This document shows, in pieces, positions 14,367-20,784 of a stretch of DNA of 20,784 nucleotides. Where the stretch lies: assembly GCA_934371505.1 (NCBI GenBank), contig CAKRNW010000030.1, positions 1-20,784 on the forward strand. Reading direction: 5' to 3'. Under the pieces are notes generated by a model. The model did no database searches. It saw nothing but the letters and a program-made list of their open reading frames with translations, and was not told the DNA's origin. Origin of the DNA: an uncultured Lachnospiraceae bacterium. Lineage in GTDB: Bacteria > Bacillota > Clostridia > Lachnospirales > Lachnospiraceae. Position 1 is the first letter of the stretch. Every line of letters starts with the position of its first letter. Position numbers and translations under genes: made by a program.

Positions 14367-14422
14367 ATTAAACAACAAAAATCACCTACTTTTCGCTCTT
14401 TCTAAATCTTTATCGAAAGGAT

Positions 14423-14451
14423 ATTATAAATGAATTTCCCTTTTTTGGCAA
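14423..14451 (-). promoter_or_regulatory. Sigma-A-type promoter of the envelope operon
   Basis: Reading the minus strand, TTGCCA (14451-14446) and a perfect TATAAT (14428-14423) are 17 bases apart, with a start site near 14416. It drives the membrane peptide and the VanW operon. It overlaps the first codons of the divergent plus-strand gene at 14430, so the two transcripts may interfere. Confidence 0.65.
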
Positions 14452-15038
14452 GCACCATCATCCTCTGCCTCCTGTTAAACAGTCTGTTCCGGAAAAACAG
14501 CAGGAAGGCAGCAAAACAGGAGGAAAACTTTTGGGACAGAGAACGCCGCGCCAACCTGGTACGCCGTCAGCCCCTGGATCAGTTAAATTATATTACCGTC
14601 CCTCTGGAGTCCTTTCCCACCGGGCTTCTCGCAGAGGACGAGGAGGTTGCAGACTGTATCCATACCATCCAGCACCTCTCTCAGGAAAAAATCGTCAATT
14701 TCACCGGCTATACCAACACGGATTTAAAACTGGAATACGGTGCGCCCAATATCAATCTTCTGACACAGTACGACCAGAATTATACCTTACTTGTACGTAC
14801 CCTGCAAAAGTGGGCGGAGCTCCTGCTCAGTGCCGGCTATGAAGCCCAGGCTGTTATCCTGATGGAATTTGCCGTCCGGACCGGCACCGATGTGCGCCGC
14901 ACCTACTACGCGCTGGCCGATTATTATCGTTCCTCGGGCAATACCCAGGGAATCCGTTCCCTGCTTCAGACCGCCCAGCAGCTCCGCTCCCTGAACCGGG
15001 AGCCTATCGTCCGTACTCTGCAAGAATCTTATCTGTAA
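14430..15038 (+). CDS. Membrane-anchored helical-repeat (TPR-like) protein
   Basis: The 202-residue protein starts with a hydrophobic segment (FPFLASTIILCLLLNSLF, residues 3-20) followed by Lys/Arg, so it is an N-terminal anchor with the bulk in the cytoplasm. The rest is helical; residues about 110-200 (LLVRTLQKWAELLLSAGY, AVILMEFAVRTGTDVRRTYYALADYY) resemble degenerate TPR helices. I do not recognise a named family. AAAGGA lies about 10 bases before the ATG. Its 3' end runs 35 bases into the 3' end of the convergent exonuclease gene, and no terminator lies between. Because it diverges from the VanW operon and its start lies in that operon's promoter, a related envelope or scaffold role is possible but unproven. 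Confidence 0.8.
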   Translation: MNFPFLASTIILCLLLNSLFRKNSRKAAKQEENFWDRERRANLVRRQPLDQLNYITVPLESFPTGLLAEDEEVADCIHTIQHLSQEKIVNFTGYTNTDLKLEYGAPNINLLTQYDQNYTLLVRTLQKWAELLLSAGYEAQAVILMEFAVRTGTDVRRTYYALADYYRSSGNTQGIRSLLQTAQQLRSLNREPIVRTLQESYL

Positions 15039-15699
15039 AACGGCTGGCCTCATTGCGGGTCAGCATTTCCACATTATAGTCCACATCCAGTTTATGCTTG
15101 TCTATCAAAGCATACAACCGCTCTTTTTGGCGCTGTGTAACCGGCGTCTCTTTTTTTACCTTGTAAATCAGCTGTTCCGGTTTATACTCCGCATCCACCG
15201 GGAAGTCCTGACACAGCCGGTGATAAAGCTCCATAGTGGCGCAGGCATCCTCCAGGGCATCATGGGCACGGTGCGAAATCCCATAATGCTTACAGAGAAA
15301 GGGGAGACTGCGGCTCTCCAATTCCGGAAGAAATCTTCTGGCAATCTTCAGGGTATCCATTCCCTGCCGCTCAAAGGGATACCCCTCATTTACCGCTGCT
15401 CTTTTCAGAAAGGAATAATCAAAGATTACATGATGTCCCAGCAGAACCTCCTCCCCTGCAAATGTCAGGAATTCCGGTAAGACATCCCCGATAACAGGCG
15501 CATCCGCCACTGTCTTATCCCTAATCCCGGTAAGCTCGGTGATCCGCTCACTGATTTTCCGTCCGGGATTTACATAAGTTTGGAAGGTATCCGTCACTTC
15601 GCCGTCCCTGACCCGCAGGGCTCCGATCTGGATGATTTTATCCATCCGGGGATCCAGTCCTGTGGTTTCGATGTCAACAGAAAGGTATGTAGTCAGCAT
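15004..15699 (-). CDS. DEDDh 3'-5' exonuclease (DnaQ/epsilon-like)
   Basis: The 231-residue protein has the exonuclease domain at about 1-165 with all five catalytic residues: Asp9 and Glu11 (SVDIETTGLD), Asp94 (HHVIFDYSFL), His146 and Asp151 (HDALEDA). It would remove nucleotides from DNA or RNA 3' ends with two metal ions. A C-terminal basic helical segment (about 185-231, VTQRQKERLYALIDKHKL then LTRNEASRFTDKIL) looks like a small nucleic-acid-binding add-on seen in stand-alone DnaQ-like proteins of Firmicutes. It is not the PolC polymerase. GGGAGGTGG lies 7 bases before the ATG, inside the radical SAM gene, which it overlaps by seven bases. That overlap implies coupling. Confidence 0.92.
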   Translation of the reverse strand: MLTTYLSVDIETTGLDPRMDKIIQIGALRVRDGEVTDTFQTYVNPGRKISERITELTGIRDKTVADAPVIGDVLPEFLTFAGEEVLLGHHVIFDYSFLKRAAVNEGYPFERQGMDTLKIARRFLPELESRSLPFLCKHYGISHRAHDALEDACATMELYHRLCQDFPVDAEYKPEQLIYKVKKETPVTQRQKERLYALIDKHKLDVDYNVEMLTRNEASRFTDKILAEYGR

Positions 15700-17396
15700 G
15701 GCAGTTCCACCTCCCGGGCATTGCCTGTCAGCGGGTCTCTTTCCCTGTAATCAAACAAAATCATTTTCCCATAGAGAGGCTCCACATGGGTCATGCGCTC
15801 CATCTGTCTGGCATTGTACTCTGTGTAAGCGGAAAGCATCCGGGGACTTTCCTCCTCTTTTTTGAAAAACCCGCGAAGGCACTCTCTCTGTGATGGCGTC
15901 AGTCTTTCTTCCGGGGAAAAATCCGGCCTTTTCTTTAAATTTTCCCTGCTGTACATATCATGTAACAGCAGATCCTGGAATCGTTCCTCTTCTCCCGGAC
16001 ATTGCTCTACGGCAAAAGCAAACAGTACATCATACCGATAGCTTCTCGCCGGTGTCCGGACAAAATATCCGTTGCGTTCATAAAATCCGGACAGCTGTTC
16101 ATAAAGTGCAAAGGGTGTGGAAAACTTTGTCTCCAGTCTGCCCAGTGTGTGTACAAACTGGTTACTGTTGTAATAGATTTCCACCATTTCCTCAATTTTT
16201 TTCAGCCTGCGAAGCTCCGCATAGGTGAGCCATTTCGAGTATAACACTTCATAAGGCGGTTTTTCTGTGTAATTTATTCCAAATTCCTCAGCCCGCTCAT
16301 GCATGGGGGATCCCTTGAGAACTTTTAAGAACCCCAGCTGCAGCTGTTCCGGATTCATCCCATATACCTGATTAAAGGAATTCTGAAAGCTTTCATAATC
16401 TTCATAGGGCAGACCTGCTATGAGATCCAGATGGATATGAATGTTATGCCCCCCATGAAGTCTGCTGACTACCTGCTGCAGCCGTTCCAACTGCATAGGC
16501 CGTTGAATTGCCTGTAAAGTCCGGGGATTGGTGGACTGCACCCCGATTTCCAGCTGAGCCAGTCCCGGACGAAGCCGTCCCAGTACTTCCATCTCTTCCT
16601 CATCCAGAATTTCTGCCGCAATCTCAAAGTGAAAATTGGTGACACCGTTGTCATGTTTTTCCAGATAGCGCCAGATTTCCAAGGCATGCTCCCGGTTGCA
16701 GTTAAAGGTCCGATCCACCAGTTTCACCTGGCGGACTCTGTGATCCAGGAAAAACTGCAGTTCCTGCTTCACCATCGAAAGATCCCGCAGGCGTACCTGC
16801 TTATCTATGGAGGACAGGCAATAGCTGCAACGATAGGGACAGCCTCTGGCTGTCTCATAATAAATAATCCGGCTGGCGAAATCCTCCAGATTTCCATAGA
16901 GGAAGGGCAGTGTGGTCATATCGGTGAGAGGTCTGGGCTTTCCCGTGACAATTTCCCCCTCCAGGCTGCGGCAGACCGTTCCCGGAAGACCGATGGGATC
17001 TCCTCCTGACAGATAGGTTTCCAGCACTTCCCGGAAGGTAACCTCCCCTTCCCCGACCATCACGCCGGTGATCTGGGGATACTTCTGTAAAATCTCCACG
17101 GCATCATAGGAGACTTCCGGCCCTCCGATCCAGATGGGAACCTGGGGCATCAGCTTATGGAATTCCACCAGCACATCCTGAATCATGGTCCAGTTCCAGA
17201 TATAGCAGGAAAATCCCACCGCGTCCGGCTGACGCTGATACAGGTCTGCAAGAATGTCCTCCTCCTGGTGGTTGATGGTATACTCTGCGATTTCCACATG
17301 CTCTCTCTCCGCTTCCGGAACACAGGCACGCATACTGTATAAGCCCGGATTGGAATGTATATATTTTGCATTTAATGCGGCTAATAAAAATTTCAT
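15693..17396 (-). CDS. B12-binding radical SAM protein with DUF4080-like C-terminus
   Basis: The 567-residue enzyme begins with a cobalamin-binding-like Rossmann domain (about 1-130: LLAALNAKYIHSNPGL, WIGGPEVS), then a radical SAM barrel (about 175-390) with the cluster motif Cys186-x3-Cys190-x2-Cys193 in GCPYRCSYC. A C-terminal region of about 175 residues matches the DUF4080 pattern. It should bind a 4Fe-4S cluster and S-adenosylmethionine; the product is unknown. The B12 domain lacks an obvious DxHxxG motif, so cobalamin may bind base-off/His-off or not at all. ATG at 17396 has AGGAAA five bases upstream. An in-frame ATG at 17432 lies in the loop of the strong hairpin and would add 12 residues. 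It overlaps the exonuclease gene. Confidence 0.92.
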   Translation of the reverse strand: MKFLLAALNAKYIHSNPGLYSMRACVPEAEREHVEIAEYTINHQEEDILADLYQRQPDAVGFSCYIWNWTMIQDVLVEFHKLMPQVPIWIGGPEVSYDAVEILQKYPQITGVMVGEGEVTFREVLETYLSGGDPIGLPGTVCRSLEGEIVTGKPRPLTDMTTLPFLYGNLEDFASRIIYYETARGCPYRCSYCLSSIDKQVRLRDLSMVKQELQFFLDHRVRQVKLVDRTFNCNREHALEIWRYLEKHDNGVTNFHFEIAAEILDEEEMEVLGRLRPGLAQLEIGVQSTNPRTLQAIQRPMQLERLQQVVSRLHGGHNIHIHLDLIAGLPYEDYESFQNSFNQVYGMNPEQLQLGFLKVLKGSPMHERAEEFGINYTEKPPYEVLYSKWLTYAELRRLKKIEEMVEIYYNSNQFVHTLGRLETKFSTPFALYEQLSGFYERNGYFVRTPARSYRYDVLFAFAVEQCPGEEERFQDLLLHDMYSRENLKKRPDFSPEERLTPSQRECLRGFFKKEEESPRMLSAYTEYNARQMERMTHVEPLYGKMILFDYRERDPLTGNAREVELPC

Positions 17397-17410
17397 CTGT
17401 TTCCTATGCA

Positions 17411-17446
17411 TATAGGGAGGATGAATCACCATTCATCCTCCCTATA
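17411..17446 (-). promoter_or_regulatory. Perfect 16-bp hairpin between reductase and radical SAM genes
   Basis: Arms at 17411-17426 and 17431-17446 are exactly complementary, with a 4-base loop. The structure lies 30 bases after the reductase stop and 14 bases before the radical SAM ATG. On the minus strand it is followed by TGCATAGG rather than T's, so it is not a standard terminator. An attenuator, an mRNA processing site or a 3'-end stabiliser are the likely readings. Confidence 0.65.
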
Positions 17447-17476
17447 TTCTTATCATCCTCTGCTGTTATATGTTCT

Positions 17477-18595
17477 TTATTTGTCTCCCAGCTCTGCCCA
17501 CACCTTTTCCAGATCCTCACGGATCTTTAACTTCTGGGGGCAGACCTTCTCACACTTCCCACACTTCATACAATGATCAGGTTTCTCCGATGCCGGCATG
17601 TCGTTCCATTCCCGGGACATTGCATCAAAATTCTGATAAATATGGTAATTATTCCAGACCTTAAAGCATCCGGGAATATTGACTCCTGCAGGGCAGGGCA
17701 TGCAGTAACGGCATCCGGTACAGCCATTCTGTACACAGGCCTCCAGTGTTTCCACCACTTCCTGGATAGCTGCCTGCTCTTTGTCACTTAAGGGAACAAA
17801 GTTCTCAAAGGTTGCAAGGTTGTCATCCACCTGTTCCATTGTGGTCATTCCGCTGAGAATGACTTTTACGTTGGGAAGAGAACCAACCCAGCGCAAAGCA
17901 TAGGAGGCTACGCTTGCTTTTGCATCTAAGGCATGGAACTTATCATTGATATCCTCAGAGAAGCCTGCCAGCAGTCCTCCCTTTACCGGTTCCATAATAA
18001 CCAGAGGAACCTTCTTCTGTACGGTGAGCTCATAGCCTTTCAGTCCTGCCTGCTCATTTACATCTTTATAGTTGAGCTGGAGCTGGCAGAAGTCCCAATC
18101 CTTATAATTGAGAATTTCCTCCAGCACTTCATAATCATCGTGGAAAGAGAATCCGAAGTTCCGGATGTGTCCTTCCGCTTTCAGCTGTTCACAGTAGTCC
18201 ACTACACCCAGTTCTACCATGGCACGCCATTTGTCTTTATTCAGCGCATGCAGCAGATAATAATCGATATAATCGGTCTGCAGACGTTCACACTGTTCCT
18301 CAAAAAATCTCTTTGCATCCTCCACGGAATTTACCAGCCATACCGGCAGCTTCGTTGCAAGATACAGGCTGCTGCGATGGTATTTCTTCAGTGCCTTTCC
18401 CAGAAAGGGCTCACTTTTTCCGTCGTGATAAGGATATGCCGTGTCAATATAGTTGACTCCGGCTGCAATTGCCTTGTCCAGCATTTTCTGCGCTTCCGGC
18501 TCATCGATTTCTCCGTCTGCGGTCTGGGGAAATCTCATGCATCCAAATCCAAGTAAGGATGTTTTATTCCCGCTCTTCATCTCCCGATATTCCAT
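17477..18595 (-). CDS. Aldo/keto reductase with C-terminal 4Fe-4S ferredoxin domain
   Basis: The 372-residue oxidoreductase pairs an aldo/keto reductase barrel (about 1-270) with the catalytic tetrad Asp51, Tyr56, Lys82 and His116, and a ferredoxin-like tail. The tail has Cys292/295/298/301 (CTGCRYCMPCPAGV) and Cys342/345/348/352 (CMKCGKCEKVCP), enough for two 4Fe-4S clusters. It would reduce or oxidise a carbonyl substrate while passing electrons to an unidentified partner. Such fusions are common in anaerobic Clostridia, and their substrates are mostly unknown. AGAGG lies 9 bases before the ATG at 18595, inside the end of the chemoreceptor gene, with a 32-base overlap. Co-transcription with a chemoreceptor is unusual. 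Confidence 0.93.
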   Translation of the reverse strand: MEYREMKSGNKTSLLGFGCMRFPQTADGEIDEPEAQKMLDKAIAAGVNYIDTAYPYHDGKSEPFLGKALKKYHRSSLYLATKLPVWLVNSVEDAKRFFEEQCERLQTDYIDYYLLHALNKDKWRAMVELGVVDYCEQLKAEGHIRNFGFSFHDDYEVLEEILNYKDWDFCQLQLNYKDVNEQAGLKGYELTVQKKVPLVIMEPVKGGLLAGFSEDINDKFHALDAKASVASYALRWVGSLPNVKVILSGMTTMEQVDDNLATFENFVPLSDKEQAAIQEVVETLEACVQNGCTGCRYCMPCPAGVNIPGCFKVWNNYHIYQNFDAMSREWNDMPASEKPDHCMKCGKCEKVCPQKLKIREDLEKVWAELGDK

Positions 18596-20747
18596 TGTTT
18601 TCAGCCTCTTCTGACATTATTTCTTCTGTTTCCGCCGGGGACTGTTCAGGCTCTTTTTCTTCCCTGGGTACCTCAGCGGTCTCCTCAACGGAATTTTCCA
18701 ATTGGAATCTTCCCACAACCTCGCTCAGGTTCTTGGCGATCACTTCCTGATCCTCAGACATCTTGGAAACATCCTCCACTACACCCGACACCACACTGAC
18801 AGAGTTCATGATCTTGCTGCTGATGTTGGCGGTATTCTGTGTGGACTCCGCAATGTTCTGAATGGCATTGGTAACCTCTGTCATGATCTGGCGGATATTG
18901 TCCGTCATCTCAGAAATTCTGGAGGAAGTTTGATCGATGGTGGTTGCATCCTCTCCATACTGTCTGGCTACGGATACAAAATTATCATAGTCGGGTTTTA
19001 CCCGTGTCTCAATAAACTTTAACAGTTCATTGGAATCTACCGTCAGCTCCTTTACGGAATCCTGTACCTGGTCGACAGTCTGCTGAATTCCCTGTACCGC
19101 GGAGCTGGTTTCATTTGCCAGTTTACCGATCTCGGTGGCAACTACGGCAAAGCCACGCCCCTGCTCTCCGGCTCTGGCCGCCTCGATGGAGGCATTTAAT
19201 GCCAGCAGATTGATCTGCTCGGCAATGCCGGAAATTGTTTCTGCCATCTGCCCGATGTTCTGTACCACATCCGTATTGCGGATGCTGGTCTCCAGGCGGC
19301 TCTTAAACTGCTCGGTGATACTGCCTGCCTCCGCAAAGGCCTTCTCACTGCTCTTGCCGATCTCATCCGCACGGGAACGAACTTCTTTGGCCATCTGCAG
19401 GCTCTTCTCCGTCTCTCCGGCAAGTACATTGACAGAGGAGTCCACCTCTTCCGTAGAGGCATTCAACTGCTCTGTGGCAGCGCTGGCGTTCATCATATCC
19501 TCATTGACGCCACTCATATAGTCTTCAATCTGCTTAAACTGCTCTGATAATTCCACAGAGGAGTTTTTCAAGAAATTGCTGGACTTATTGAGCTGAAGTG
19601 CGCGGTCACGAATGTTACCGATTACCTCTTTGTTGCTGTCGTACATGTTATTCAGGGAGGTACTCATGCGTGCCAGCTCATCCTTACCGTTCACCTTCAG
19701 GTCATCTACCGTGAAGTCGCCTTCCGCAAGCGTGGAAGCAAATACATCTACTTTTCTGATTCTGCGGGATACATTGGAAATTTTTACGATGATGACCAGT
19801 GCGGAAAGTACCAGTGCAATCACGCAGACAGCTGTCAGAATAAGGCACATCCGGGTAATAGGCTGCATGATTTCCGCCTGAGGGATGGTCACCAGCATCT
19901 TCCAGCCGGTATCTTCCAGCGTATCGTAATAGATGTTATAAACGGCTGCACCTGCTTTGTAGGTGGTAAATCCGCTTGTTCCGGCACAGATCTCGGATCC
20001 GGCCTGTGCAAGGGATGCATTCTCGGAATCCAGAATGGAAGCCTGTCCATGAATCAGCTGGTCATCCACACCGCCGATATATTGTCCGTCTGAGGTGAGC
20101 AGCATGGCACTTCCACCCTCTCCTACCTGAACGGTATTTACGATATCCTGTATCTGATCCAGCATGATGTCCACCGTGATACATCCAATATACTCATCGG
20201 AGGAATGCAGGGGAACCGTGCATCTGGAAATCATCATACCCAGCTCCTCATCATAATAGGGAGTTCCCACTATCACATTCGTGGAATTCTTCGCCTGTAA
20301 ATAAAAATCCTGCTGGTGATAATTGTACTCTTCCGACAGATATTCTTCGGAATTGACAATATCATCTCCGCTGCGGTGAACATAGGGCGCTACAAACTCT
20401 TTATATTTGTTATAGACATAAGGCTCAAACCAAAGTCCGGCGCTGTATACAAAATCGTTTTGATCAATCATGTTTGTCAGCATTCTGGTGTAAATGGGAA
20501 GGCTGTTGATACTGTATGTAGTCTCTACCACGCTGGCTGCCGTGTGGGTAGTCGCCGTCACTCTTTTCACATAGGCATCAATGTGTCCTTTCTCGGCATC
20601 CAGCTCCGACATCATGCGCTCGGAAATCTGAGATTCGATCAGTCCCTTGCTGGTGCTGGCAGACACCACTGTCAAAATTGCCATGGCAATGATAATGACA
20701 GGCAGAATAAGAGCCAGCATACCAGTGCTTATTCGTTTAAACTTCAT
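18564..20747 (-). CDS. Methyl-accepting chemotaxis protein with dCache sensor domain
   Basis: The 727-residue receptor has TM1 (about 10-30), an extracellular dCache-type sensor (about 35-290, with the GTPYYDEELGMMISRCTVPL pattern at 161-180), TM2 (about 300-322) and a HAMP-like linker (about 323-375). The cytoplasmic coiled-coil follows, with the signalling tip INLLALNASIEAARAGEQGRGF (first 20: 512-531). The tip contacts CheW/CheA. The sensor lacks the RxW amino-acid-binding signature I would expect of dCache_1AA receptors, so the ligand is unknown. After the usual end (VGRFQLEN, about 687-694) a Glu-rich tail of about 33 residues follows, without a CheR-binding pentapeptide of the WxxxF type. 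AGGAGGAGG precedes the ATG. No chemotaxis or flagellar genes are in the window. Confidence 0.95.
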   Translation of the reverse strand: MKFKRISTGMLALILPVIIIAMAILTVVSASTSKGLIESQISERMMSELDAEKGHIDAYVKRVTATTHTAASVVETTYSINSLPIYTRMLTNMIDQNDFVYSAGLWFEPYVYNKYKEFVAPYVHRSGDDIVNSEEYLSEEYNYHQQDFYLQAKNSTNVIVGTPYYDEELGMMISRCTVPLHSSDEYIGCITVDIMLDQIQDIVNTVQVGEGGSAMLLTSDGQYIGGVDDQLIHGQASILDSENASLAQAGSEICAGTSGFTTYKAGAAVYNIYYDTLEDTGWKMLVTIPQAEIMQPITRMCLILTAVCVIALVLSALVIIVKISNVSRRIRKVDVFASTLAEGDFTVDDLKVNGKDELARMSTSLNNMYDSNKEVIGNIRDRALQLNKSSNFLKNSSVELSEQFKQIEDYMSGVNEDMMNASAATEQLNASTEEVDSSVNVLAGETEKSLQMAKEVRSRADEIGKSSEKAFAEAGSITEQFKSRLETSIRNTDVVQNIGQMAETISGIAEQINLLALNASIEAARAGEQGRGFAVVATEIGKLANETSSAVQGIQQTVDQVQDSVKELTVDSNELLKFIETRVKPDYDNFVSVARQYGEDATTIDQTSSRISEMTDNIRQIMTEVTNAIQNIAESTQNTANISSKIMNSVSVVSGVVEDVSKMSEDQEVIAKNLSEVVGRFQLENSVEETAEVPREEKEPEQSPAETEEIMSEEAENNGISGDEERE

Positions 20748-20784
20748 ATCTTCATCCTCCTCCTGAGTAAGTCCCTTGCAAAAT

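Noticed and set aside
15004..15699. PolC polymerase fragment
   Set aside because: The protein is a complete stand-alone DEDDh exonuclease with its own start, stop and C-terminal add-on; no polymerase domain is adjacent.
1..20784. CRISPR arrays, tRNAs, rRNAs, insertion sequences or prophage genes
   Set aside because: By eye I found no regularly spaced repeats, cloverleaf-like tRNA sequence, rRNA motifs, transposase domains or phage proteins on either strand.

Overview
The window looks like chromosomal DNA from a Gram-positive gut anaerobe of the class Clostridia, most likely a Lachnospiraceae member (Blautia/Dorea/Roseburia type). The evidence is strong AGGAGG-type ribosome binding sites, dense minus-strand operons, VanW-domain envelope proteins, a B12-binding radical SAM protein with a DUF4080-type tail, a ferredoxin-tailed aldo/keto reductase and an ECF-type BioY. 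The species is inferred from gene style, not from a marker gene. I see no rRNA, tRNA, CRISPR array, transposase or phage gene.

Left edge (1-2477, minus strand): a surface-polysaccharide segment, visibly more AT-rich than the rest at its far end. It holds a family-2 glycosyltransferase, a 144-residue protein of unknown function and a GT-B-like protein that runs off the window. The glycosyltransferase overlaps the next gene by 113 bases, which suggests a lost stop codon or a frameshift.

2478-3669: an Ala-rich secreted protein (minus) and an XRE-type regulator (plus) diverge from an intergenic region. That region holds a near-consensus promoter for the secreted protein, bracketed by a 13-base inverted repeat. 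A bidirectional terminator separates the regulator from nagB.

3759-5563: glucosamine-6-phosphate deaminase NagB (minus) and a divergent class-A-beta-lactamase-like serine hydrolase (plus) that lacks both the usual omega-loop Glu and a secretion signal.

5558-14375 (minus): a long, tightly spaced envelope/amino-acid operon. In transcription order it runs: a 31-residue membrane peptide, a large VanW protein, a HypE/AIR-synthase-like protein, an Lrp/AsnC regulator, a class I aminotransferase, TrmL, a small secreted VanW protein, an unknown 112-residue protein, a D-amino-acid transaminase and an RpiR/MurR-type SIS regulator. BioY follows with its own promoter and a recognisable BirA operator. Most gaps are 1-33 bases and one pair overlaps. 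The combination suggests a link between peptidoglycan-type D-amino acids or amino sugars and VanW surface proteins; the link is inferred.

14430-15038 (plus): a membrane-anchored helical-repeat protein, tail-to-tail with the minus-strand genes.

15004-20747 (minus): a chemoreceptor, an aldo/keto reductase with two ferredoxin-like cysteine clusters, a B12/radical SAM protein and a DEDDh exonuclease. The first and last junctions overlap; a perfect 16-bp hairpin sits between the reductase and the radical SAM gene.

No gene-free stretch exceeds 300 bases. The longest intergenic regions (3108-3237, 4512-4747, 14238-14429) are described in the entries.
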